A DNA stretch of 64,000 bases from Pseudomonas proteolytica (GTDB taxonomy: Bacteria; Pseudomonadota; Gammaproteobacteria; Pseudomonadales; Pseudomonadaceae): positions 108,018-172,017 of the forward strand of contig NZ_VFEV01000008.1 in NCBI RefSeq assembly GCF_007858275.1, in the 5' to 3' direction. The position numbers were made by a program, and so were the translations under genes. Each line of letters opens with the position of its first letter. The first letter of the stretch is position 1. The notes under the pieces were generated by a model. It worked only from the letters and a program-made list of their open reading frames with translations. It was not told the origin of the DNA and searched no databases. Below are positions 57,302 to 64,000 of this stretch, piece by piece.

Positions 57302-60138
57302 GCAAGGAACGCTACGGCATTCGCCGCTTCGCCCTATTGAATACCGCCGGCTACAGCCTGGGCCTGTTCCCACTGGAAGAGCCGCTGTCGGTGTATGGCG
57401 CGAACAACCTCGGTAAATCGGCTTCGATCAACGCCTTGCAGTTCCCGATCCTGGCGCGCATGTCGGACATGAGCTTCGGCAAGTACACCCTGGAACAGTC
57501 GCGACGCTTCTACTTTGCCACCGACACCAGCTACATCCTCGTCGAAGTGTCCCTGCCCCATGGCCCCCACGTGATCGGCGTGGTCGGCCGCGGCCCGGGC
57601 GGCGGTTTCGGTCACCAGTTCTTTGCCTACGCCGGCAAGCTGGACCTGGCCCACTATCAGAAGAACGACACCTGCCTGCGCCAGAAAGAGCTGTTCACCA
57701 ACCTTGAGCGCGAAGGCCTGAAAGCCTATGAGCTCAAGCCCGATGAACTGCGACGTTTGCTGGTGGGTGGCCATACTTCGATCCCGCTGGACCTGACCCT
57801 GATTCCGCTGCGCTCCACCAGCGAGCAAAGCCTGAAGACCTTCCGCGCACTGTTTATCAACCTGCTGCACATGCGCGAAATCACTGCGGCCAAGCTCAAG
57901 CAACTGTTCCTCGATGCGTTCGAGCACAGCCTGCGCTCTGGCAGCGTGGATTACATCGCCGCGTGCGAAGAAGCCTTCCGCGATGTGCGGCGCATGGAGC
58001 AGGACTACAACTCCCTGGTCGCCGCCGGCCCCTTGGTCGAAGCCTTGGCCAATGGTGTGAAACAGCGCGACGTCCTGCGTGGCAAGCTGCACCGTTTGTC
58101 GCCGTTGCTCGATTCGTTGCTGGGCACCTGGTCGGACTACGCCAGTGCACGCAAGGAAGAGCTGACAATCCAGGCCGAACACTACCGCAACGAGCAGGAT
58201 GCGCTGCAGAACGATCAGCGCGGTGGCACCCAGGAATTGATGCGCCTGGAGCGGGAAATCAGCGGTATCCAGCGCTGGTTGGGCGAGTTGTCGGTGCTCA
58301 AGCATCGCTTTGCGCTGGTGGATGACGTCAAGGTCCTGGAGCAGCAACTGCTGGCCGCCAAGGATGCGCACGACGAACTGGCCGGCGCCCTGGCGCAGTC
58401 GCGACAGTTCAGCGCCGAGGATCTGGATGAGCGCCTGCGCGACCTGGAAAAACGCCTGAAGTCGGTCAAGCAGCAACTCGATCACGCCGACAACAACAGC
58501 TACGCCAAACTGCGGGAAGAATTCTCACAGCAGGACGTCGAGCGTCTGATGCGCCTGTTCAACAGTTCGCTGTTCAGCCTGCCGCTGGGCGAACATGGCA
58601 TCACCCTGGATGAAGACGGCCAGTGGGTAAAATCCCTGGAGCTGATCCTTGATGGCTTCACCGGCGAGCGCTTTGAAGTGCCGGGGCTGTCCATCGACAT
58701 CTCGCATATCGAGCCACCTGCCCTGCAAGCCTTGGCGGATCGTGCGGCATTGCGCGACCAGAAAGAACGCCTGGAAAAAGAACTCAAGCAACTCAAAACC
58801 CAGCAGGCGGTAGCGTCTGACCGGGCGGCGAGCAAGACCCAGACTGAAGCGCTGTACCAGCAAGTCCTGGATGCGCAGAAAGCCCTGGAAGACTTCCGTC
58901 GCAGCCAGACCCTGAGCGCCGAGGAAGGCGAAAAACTGGAGCACCTGGCGCAAATGGAAGCCGCGCAGGACGAGTTGAAACGCTCCAGCGATGCGTTTAC
59001 CGAGCGCGTGCAGCAGCTGTCGGCCAAGTTGCAGCTGGTCGGCCGGCAAATCGGCGATATGGAAGCCAAGCAACGCACTTTGGATGACGCGCTGCGCCGT
59101 CGTCAGTTGTTGCCGGCTGACTTGCCGTTCGGCACGCCGTTCATGGACCCGGTCGACGACTCCATGGACAACCTGCTGCCACTGCTCAACGACTATCAGG
59201 ACAGCTGGCAGGGTTTGCTGCGCGCCGATGGCCAGATCGAGGCGTTGTATGCCCAGGTGCGCCTCAAGGGCGTGGCCAAGTTCGACAGCGAAGACGATAT
59301 GGAGCGTCGCCTGCACCTGTTGATCAACGCGTACGCACACCGTACCGACGAAGCCCTGACCCTGGGCAAGGCACGCCGTGCGGCGGTGACGGATATCGCG
59401 CGGACCCTGCGCAATATCCGCAGCGACTACGACAGCCTTGAGCACCAGTTGGCGCTGTTCAACCGCGAGATCAACAAGCGCCAGGTGTCGAACCTGCAAA
59501 GCTTCCGCATTGTGCTCGCGCCCAACAAGGAAGCCCTCAAGCATATCGACCAGATCATCCACAGCGCTGGTCAGTATGAGGAAGGCGAGACCCTGTCGGT
59601 GTTCGACCTCAGCCAAAGCGCCGAGCAGGACAACAAGAACGAAGAGGCTAAGGAATACCTGGCGCGCCTGGTCGCCGCCAACCATAACCAGTTGGGGCTC
59701 AAGGATCTGTTCGAGTTGGCGTTCGAGATCACCAAGGTCAATGGCCAGCCGGTGATTCACACCGACATCGATGGTGCCGCGTCCAACGGCACCACCATGA
59801 CCATCAAGGCGCTGACCAACATGTACTTGTTGCTGCACTTGATGGACCGCGACCAGGCCGGTCGCGTGCGCCTGCCGTACTACCTTGATGAGGCAGCGGA
59901 TATCGACGAGAAGAACCAGGCAGCCCTGCTGGAAACCAGCCTGCAACTGGGCTTCGTGCCGATCCTGGCCAGTGTGAAGCCGCAGGTTTCCGCCCAGGTG
60001 GCGATCGACCTGGAAGGCGGCAGCGGGCCGAACGGGATCTACATCGATGAGGCGGACTGGAAATACATCCGTCGCCATGATGTGGTGAAGGCAACGGTGA
60101 ATGTGCAGGCGGACGAGCCGGAGTTGGATGAGGTCTGA
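57298..60138 (+). CDS. mksB: SMC-like condensin ATPase MksB
   Basis: 946 aa. N-terminal head with Walker A YGANNLGKSASINA, long coiled-coil arms (about 280-470 and 500-800), ending in the C-terminal head (signature-like TNMYLLLHLMDRDQAG and Walker B LPYYLDEAADIDEKNQAALL). Shorter than SMC/MukB because of short arms, as typical for Mks. Works with MksE and MksF in chromosome segregation. No mksG (nuclease) follows; the next thing is a terminator. Confidence 0.92.
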   Translation: MSKERYGIRRFALLNTAGYSLGLFPLEEPLSVYGANNLGKSASINALQFPILARMSDMSFGKYTLEQSRRFYFATDTSYILVEVSLPHGPHVIGVVGRGPGGGFGHQFFAYAGKLDLAHYQKNDTCLRQKELFTNLEREGLKAYELKPDELRRLLVGGHTSIPLDLTLIPLRSTSEQSLKTFRALFINLLHMREITAAKLKQLFLDAFEHSLRSGSVDYIAACEEAFRDVRRMEQDYNSLVAAGPLVEALANGVKQRDVLRGKLHRLSPLLDSLLGTWSDYASARKEELTIQAEHYRNEQDALQNDQRGGTQELMRLEREISGIQRWLGELSVLKHRFALVDDVKVLEQQLLAAKDAHDELAGALAQSRQFSAEDLDERLRDLEKRLKSVKQQLDHADNNSYAKLREEFSQQDVERLMRLFNSSLFSLPLGEHGITLDEDGQWVKSLELILDGFTGERFEVPGLSIDISHIEPPALQALADRAALRDQKERLEKELKQLKTQQAVASDRAASKTQTEALYQQVLDAQKALEDFRRSQTLSAEEGEKLEHLAQMEAAQDELKRSSDAFTERVQQLSAKLQLVGRQIGDMEAKQRTLDDALRRRQLLPADLPFGTPFMDPVDDSMDNLLPLLNDYQDSWQGLLRADGQIEALYAQVRLKGVAKFDSEDDMERRLHLLINAYAHRTDEALTLGKARRAAVTDIARTLRNIRSDYDSLEHQLALFNREINKRQVSNLQSFRIVLAPNKEALKHIDQIIHSAGQYEEGETLSVFDLSQSAEQDNKNEEAKEYLARLVAANHNQLGLKDLFELAFEITKVNGQPVIHTDIDGAASNGTTMTIKALTNMYLLLHLMDRDQAGRVRLPYYLDEAADIDEKNQAALLETSLQLGFVPILASVKPQVSAQVAIDLEGGSGPNGIYIDEADWKYIRRHDVVKATVNVQADEPELDEV

Positions 60139-60157
60139 CCAGCCCCTGTGAAGCAAT

Positions 60158-60194
60158 AAAAAGGCCGCGATCTTTTGGATCGCGGCCTTTTTTG
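60158..60194. terminator. Bidirectional terminator between mksB and the pqi operon
   Basis: AAAAAGGCCGCGATC, TTTT loop, GGATCGCGGCCTTTTTT, between convergent genes. Confidence 0.92.
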
Positions 60195-60206
60195 TGGCTC
60201 CTGGAT

Positions 60207-62510
60207 TTATTTCCCCAGCGGGATCTTCGGCGCCCAGATCAGCCATTCGTCTTCAAACTTGTCGAACAACGGGAACGTCTGCTCAGGCAGCGCCGGGTTG
60301 CCCATGCGCTCGCCGTCGGGAGTGGCAAAGGCGATCCCGCCCTGAATCAGGGTTTCCAAGGACTCGGTGCGTACGGTCGCGCCTTTGAACAGACCGAAGT
60401 CCAGACCAAAGCCACTGCTGTTCCAGAAACGGCTGCCACTGCGAACCAACGGTGCGTACTTGGGCTCGATCAGCACATGAATCAGCACGCGATCAGCGGT
60501 CTTGCCCAGCTCGTATCCAGTGACCTTGCCCACGGTGACTTCACGGTAGGTGACCGGTACGCCGACTTTCAACGAACCACGACGGGCGGCGCTGAGTACC
60601 AGGCTCAAGCCGGCCTCCTGCACATTGGTCTCTGGTGGCTGGGCCAGGGCCACGAAGTTCTTTTGCGGGCCGGTGCTTTTCACCGGTGGCAGAACTTCGA
60701 TGTACTGGCCTGTGACCAGGGTTTCCAGGTTGGCGGTTTTCATCAGGCCCAACTCGGGCTTGACCACCCAGAACTGGCTGCCGGCGCGGGCGATCCGCTC
60801 AGGCACTTCGGTGATGCGTGCGCTGAGCATCACCGACTGCATGTCGGCGCTCAGGTCGACGCTTTCAATCTTGCCCACGTCCAGGCCTTTGAAGCGGATC
60901 GGCGTGTCGGTGCGCAGGCCATCGGCGCGGTCCACCTTGATGGTGATCAGGGTGCCGCGTTGGCTGGAGGCTTCATGATCGGCAAACAGGCGGAAACGTG
61001 GAATGCGATTTCTCAGCGGCACATTCGGCTCAGGGGTTTCAAAGGCGATACCACCGGCCATCAGGCTTTGCAGGGATTCGCTTTTGACCTGGATGCCGCC
61101 GGTGAGTCCACCGGTAAGGGTCACGCCACTGGCGTTCCAGAAACGCGTCGAGCCGTTGACCAGGCCTTCGTATTCCTTCTCGATATGCACGCCGATCACC
61201 AGTTGCTTGCGCTTGCGCGAAAACTGATAGCTCTGTACCGAACCGACCTTGACCTGCTTGTAGAGGATCGGGCTGCCGACCTCCAGGGAGCCGAGGCTCT
61301 CGGTGAGCAGGACCAGGTGCAAGCCTGGGGAGCGCAGGTCCAGCGGTGGCGCCTTGGGCCGCGCGACAAACTCGCGTTGCGGGCTGGCGCCTTTGTCGCC
61401 GGGACGGATAGCAATGTAGTTACCCTTGACCAACGCTTCCAGGCCAGTGATGCCCGCCAGGGAAATGGACGGCTTGACCACCCAGAACTGGGTGCCTTCC
61501 ACCAGGTAGTCCTCGGCCAATGGGTCGAGGGTCAGGTCGGCGCTGGCGCTGGACAGATCAGAGTCCACCTTCAGAGCCTTGAGGCTGCCGACCTGGATAC
61601 CTTTGTACATCACCGGTGTGCGACCTGCCTGCAGGCCCTCGAAGTCACTGAGCTTGACCTTGACGCGGATACCCGCGGCGGCGGCATCGAAGTCTTCGTA
61701 GAGGCGGAACGGCAGGCTCGGATCGGTGGGCGGGCTGTCCTTGCGATTCTCCGGCGTGGCGAAGGCGATACCTCCGGAGACAATGCTGGCCAGGGACTCG
61801 CTGCGCACTTTGACCCCGGACAGGTTGGCGTCGATGCTGATGCCGCTGGCATTCCAGAAGCGCGTATGTTTGCGCACCAGGCTGGCGTAGGTCGGCTCGA
61901 TGTAGATCTTCACCTCGACGGTGTTCTGATCGGCGGACAGCAGGTAGCTTTTGACCTGGCCGACCTGGATCTGTTTGTAGAACACCGGGCTGCCACGGTC
62001 GAGCGAGCCGAGCCGCTCGGCCTTGACGGTCAGGTGCAGGCCGGGCTTGGCGTCGGATAAAGGTGGCTCTTCGGAGAGCGCCTTGAACTTGCGCGTAGGC
62101 TCGCCGTCGCCAGGGCTGGCAGCGATATAGTTGCCCGAGACCAGGGTTTCCAGGCCTGTAATGCCAGCCAGGCTGACGCTTGGCTTGACCAGCCAGAAGC
62201 GCGTATTGGCCTTGAGGTACTGCTCGACATCCTTGTTCATCTCGATGGTGGCAATCACCCCGCGATTACTGCCCTCATCATCCAGGGCCAGGGTCTTGAC
62301 CTTGCCCACAGGCATGCCTTTGTAGACCACTTCTGTCTTGTTGACCTGGATGCCTTCGCCGCTCTCAAAGCGAACCTGGATCTCGATGCCCGTCTGGCTG
62401 TAGGCACGCCATCCGAGCCAGCCGCCGATCACCAGGGCGATCAAGGGCAGTACCCATATGGCCGACCAGTTCGAAGCGGGGCGGGTTTTAGCCTTTGGCA
62501 AATCAGTCAT
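60207..62510 (-). CDS. pqiB: MCE-domain intermembrane transport protein (PqiB/LetB-like)
   Basis: 767 aa: a short cytoplasmic N-terminus, one membrane segment (about 14-33; SAIWVLPLIALVIGGWLGW) and six MCE domains in tandem, each carrying a YKG/YKQ/YRE-xxVG core (VYKGMPVGKV, FYKQIQVGQV, MYKGIQVGSL, LYKQVKVGSV, RFKGLDVGKI, TYREVTVGKV). E. coli PqiB has 3 and LetB 7. Such hexameric tubes carry lipids across the periplasm. It follows the two PqiA-type genes with an 8-base overlap. Confidence 0.9.
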   Translation of the reverse strand: MTDLPKAKTRPASNWSAIWVLPLIALVIGGWLGWRAYSQTGIEIQVRFESGEGIQVNKTEVVYKGMPVGKVKTLALDDEGSNRGVIATIEMNKDVEQYLKANTRFWLVKPSVSLAGITGLETLVSGNYIAASPGDGEPTRKFKALSEEPPLSDAKPGLHLTVKAERLGSLDRGSPVFYKQIQVGQVKSYLLSADQNTVEVKIYIEPTYASLVRKHTRFWNASGISIDANLSGVKVRSESLASIVSGGIAFATPENRKDSPPTDPSLPFRLYEDFDAAAAGIRVKVKLSDFEGLQAGRTPVMYKGIQVGSLKALKVDSDLSSASADLTLDPLAEDYLVEGTQFWVVKPSISLAGITGLEALVKGNYIAIRPGDKGASPQREFVARPKAPPLDLRSPGLHLVLLTESLGSLEVGSPILYKQVKVGSVQSYQFSRKRKQLVIGVHIEKEYEGLVNGSTRFWNASGVTLTGGLTGGIQVKSESLQSLMAGGIAFETPEPNVPLRNRIPRFRLFADHEASSQRGTLITIKVDRADGLRTDTPIRFKGLDVGKIESVDLSADMQSVMLSARITEVPERIARAGSQFWVVKPELGLMKTANLETLVTGQYIEVLPPVKSTGPQKNFVALAQPPETNVQEAGLSLVLSAARRGSLKVGVPVTYREVTVGKVTGYELGKTADRVLIHVLIEPKYAPLVRSGSRFWNSSGFGLDFGLFKGATVRTESLETLIQGGIAFATPDGERMGNPALPEQTFPLFDKFEDEWLIWAPKIPLGK

Positions 62511-63126
62511 GGTCGTCGTCCGACTCCGTGTTATCCCAAATCAGTCGGGGATCGAAAGTTACTGCAGCAAGCATCGTCAAAATCACCACACTGGCGAATG
62601 CCACGGCACCGAGATTGGCCTCGATACTGGCAAGTCGCCCAAAGTTTACGACCGCAACCAGAATAGCGATCACGAAAATATCCAGCATGGACCAGCGGCC
62701 GATGAATTCGATAAAGCGGTACATGATAATGCGTTGTCGGGCAGAAAGCGGCTGGTGACGCTGCACCGAGAACAGCAACAGCGCAATGCCTACCAGCTTG
62801 AAGGTTGGTACCAGGATACTGGCAATAAACACCACGGCGGCAATCGGGAACATACCGTGCTGAACCAGTTCGATCACGCCGGCCATGATCGTGCTCGGCG
62901 CGCCCTGCCCCAGGGAGTTGACCGTCATGATAGGCAACAGGTTAGCCGGGATGTACAGAATTGCCGCAGTAATCAGCAATGCCCAGGTGCGCATCAGGCT
63001 GTTTGGACGGCGAGCGTGGACCAGCGCCCCGCAACGGGTGCAGGTTTGCTCGTCGGTGTCCGGGTCTTGCCTGTTCAATTCGTGACATTCAGTACAGATC
63101 AGAATGCCAGCATCAATCGCCCGCAT
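62503..63126 (-). CDS. pqiA: PqiA/LetA-like inner-membrane protein (second half-size)
   Basis: 207 aa. N-terminal zinc-ribbon (CTECHELN with CTRCGALV, two Cys pairs), four membrane helices (LLITAAILYIPANLLPIM; MLDIFVIAILVAVVNFG). Corresponds to one half of E. coli PqiA/LetA (about 420 aa with two such halves). Overlaps the upstream half-size paralogue by 14 bases. Confidence 0.87.
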   Translation of the reverse strand: MRAIDAGILICTECHELNRQDPDTDEQTCTRCGALVHARRPNSLMRTWALLITAAILYIPANLLPIMTVNSLGQGAPSTIMAGVIELVQHGMFPIAAVVFIASILVPTFKLVGIALLLFSVQRHQPLSARQRIIMYRFIEFIGRWSMLDIFVIAILVAVVNFGRLASIEANLGAVAFASVVILTMLAAVTFDPRLIWDNTESDDDHD

Positions 63127-63772
63127 GTTCGTCCTCCCCGGACAACGCTTGCCAGATCTGATGAGGTGACATGACTACCTCCAGCAGCACCTGGACCATC
63201 AACAGGCTGACAAAACAGGCCAGTCCCAGGCCTACGCTGAGGGCGGCCATGTCGGCCAACTTTACGATCGCCACCAGCACGCCCATCAGGTAGACCTCAA
63301 GCATCCCCCAATCGCGCAGATGGTGATAAATGCGGTACAGCAACAGGCCGTAGTTGCGGCCTACGTTCCAACGAATGCTGAGCAAGACCGCCAGTTGGCA
63401 CAGCAACTTAAGCAATGGAATGCCCATGCTGCACAGGAACACCACCACGGCCACGCCTTGCATCCCGGTATTAAACAGGGCGACTACGCCGCTCCAGACC
63501 GTGTCTTCAGAAGACTGCCCGAGTAGATTGAGCTGCATGATGGGTAGAAAGTTCGCCGGGATGTACAGCAACAGCGCCGCGATCACCAAGGCCAGGCTGC
63601 GCTCGACGACATTGTAGCGGTGGGCGTACATCTCATAACCACAGCGCGGGCACAGGGCCTTTTCACCGTGCGCAAGTTCTGGCTTGCGCATCAGCAAGTC
63701 GCACTCATGACAGGCAACCAGGTCCTCCAGAGGTAGGTCGGACACCTGAGGGGTATCAACCGGGTCGGACAT
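63113..63772 (-). CDS. pqiA: PqiA/LetA-like inner-membrane protein (first half-size)
   Basis: 219 aa. Zinc ribbon VACHECDLLMR with CPRCGYEM, then LLLYIPANFLPIMQLN and four helices. With the adjacent gene it makes the equivalent of a full PqiA, so the pair would form the inner-membrane partner of the MCE protein. First gene of the operon; 63773-63894 shows no further gene. Confidence 0.87.
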   Translation of the reverse strand: MSDPVDTPQVSDLPLEDLVACHECDLLMRKPELAHGEKALCPRCGYEMYAHRYNVVERSLALVIAALLLYIPANFLPIMQLNLLGQSSEDTVWSGVVALFNTGMQGVAVVVFLCSMGIPLLKLLCQLAVLLSIRWNVGRNYGLLLYRIYHHLRDWGMLEVYLMGVLVAIVKLADMAALSVGLGLACFVSLLMVQVLLEVVMSPHQIWQALSGEDEHAGD

Positions 63773-63894
63773 ATAGGGCTCTAAGTCTAAAATGATCAGG
63801 CGTCTATTCTAGTGTTCTGGCTCAGAAATAACTGTGCAAATTTGTCGGGGTGAACAGTGGCGATATGCCAGAACCTTTTCGACCGCCCAAAACA

Positions 63895-63924
63895 AAACCC
63901 CAACTGCTTTCGCAATTGGGGTTT
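63895..63924 (-). terminator. rRNA operon terminator
   Basis: AAACCCCAA, loop, TTGGGGTTT followed on the minus strand by TTTTG-TTTTG; directly after the 5S gene. Confidence 0.9.
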
Positions 63925-63935
63925 CGGAATTTAAT

Positions 63936-64000
63936 CTTGACGATGACCTACTCTCACATGGGGAAACCCCACACTACCATCGGCGATGCATCGTTTCACT
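63936..64000 (-). rRNA. 5S ribosomal RNA (partial, 3' part)
   Basis: Read on the minus strand, AGTGAAACGATGCATCGCCG to GTGAGAGTAGGTCATCGTC matches the Pseudomonas 5S 3' half. The 5' part lies beyond the right edge. The exact 3' end is estimated to within a few bases. Confidence 0.92.

Noticed and set aside
58525..62060. Long frames opposite mksB (minus) and opposite the MCE gene (plus)
   Set aside because: Shadow frames; the coding strand is fixed by Walker motifs and by MCE repeats respectively.

Overview
The window reads as the chromosome of a Pseudomonas of the P. fluorescens group. The grounds are a HrpL-type (Rsp/Rsc, Hrp1-like) type III secretion cluster, Pseudomonas-type REP palindromes (GTGGGAGCGGGCTTGC-like), an mksFEB condensin operon, czcCBA with CopRS/CzcR-like regulators, FecIR-coupled TonB receptors, and high GC with dense, often 4-bp-overlapping genes. 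No tool was run; family calls come from reading motifs, lengths and gene order.

Layout. (1) 1-8976: type III secretion operon on the minus strand, hrpJ-hrcV-hrpQ-hrcN-hrpO-hrpP-hrcQ-hrcR-hrcS (hrcS runs off the left edge). It is led by a perfect hrp box, with the sigma gene hrpL divergent behind a textbook sigma-54 promoter. (2) 9015-10232: an Fsr-like MFS exporter, then a REP pair and an elongator tRNA-Met. (3) About 10725-19945: a 9.2-kb integrated element in the 3' end of tRNA-Met. It carries a P4-type integrase, a 179-aa unknown, two small HTH/AlpA-like proteins, a 109-aa unknown, a Toprim-DUF927 primase-helicase operon, an HK97-type prohead protease and a major capsid protein, but no terminase, portal, tail or lysis gene. 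In front of the helicase operon lies a compact three-way-junction RNA. Its loop and single strand are complementary to paired sites both upstream and downstream, the downstream one covering a Shine-Dalgarno: a C4/P4-cI-type antisense immunity RNA with its own leader terminator. 9-bp GAACACNNA iterons in inverted arrangement near both ends suggest a bipartite P4-like replication origin. This is the most interesting part of the window.

(4) 20051-26492: two TonB-dependent siderophore receptors and a FecI/FecR pair with Fur-box-like sites. (5) 26653-35437: lipoprotein gamma-glutamyltransferase, D-Ala-D-Ala ligase, AraC, LysR and GNAT proteins, a DHA2 exporter, a soluble PAS-PAS-MCP (BdlA-like) transducer and a DUF2790-like protein. 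(6) 35695-46782: metal-response region with an OprD-type porin, a PtrA-like small protein, response regulator plus sensor kinase, a 550-bp array of triplicated REP-type elements, czcCBA and a second response regulator without its own kinase. TTGTAATGT-like motifs occur in three promoter regions here.

(7) 46947-55140: MHS-family and AtoE transporters, a HepT/MntA toxin-antitoxin pair, an unknown secreted protein, a striking perfect hairpin, a bacterial SET-domain protein, beta-carbonic anhydrase, an acidic unknown, rimI and a gene upstream of it that may be the divergent DNA polymerase III psi subunit. (8) 55330-64000: mksF-mksE-mksB, a convergent terminator, then a PqiA-PqiA-PqiB (LetAB-like) envelope lipid-transport operon, and the 3' end of a 5S rRNA gene with its terminator, both on the minus strand.
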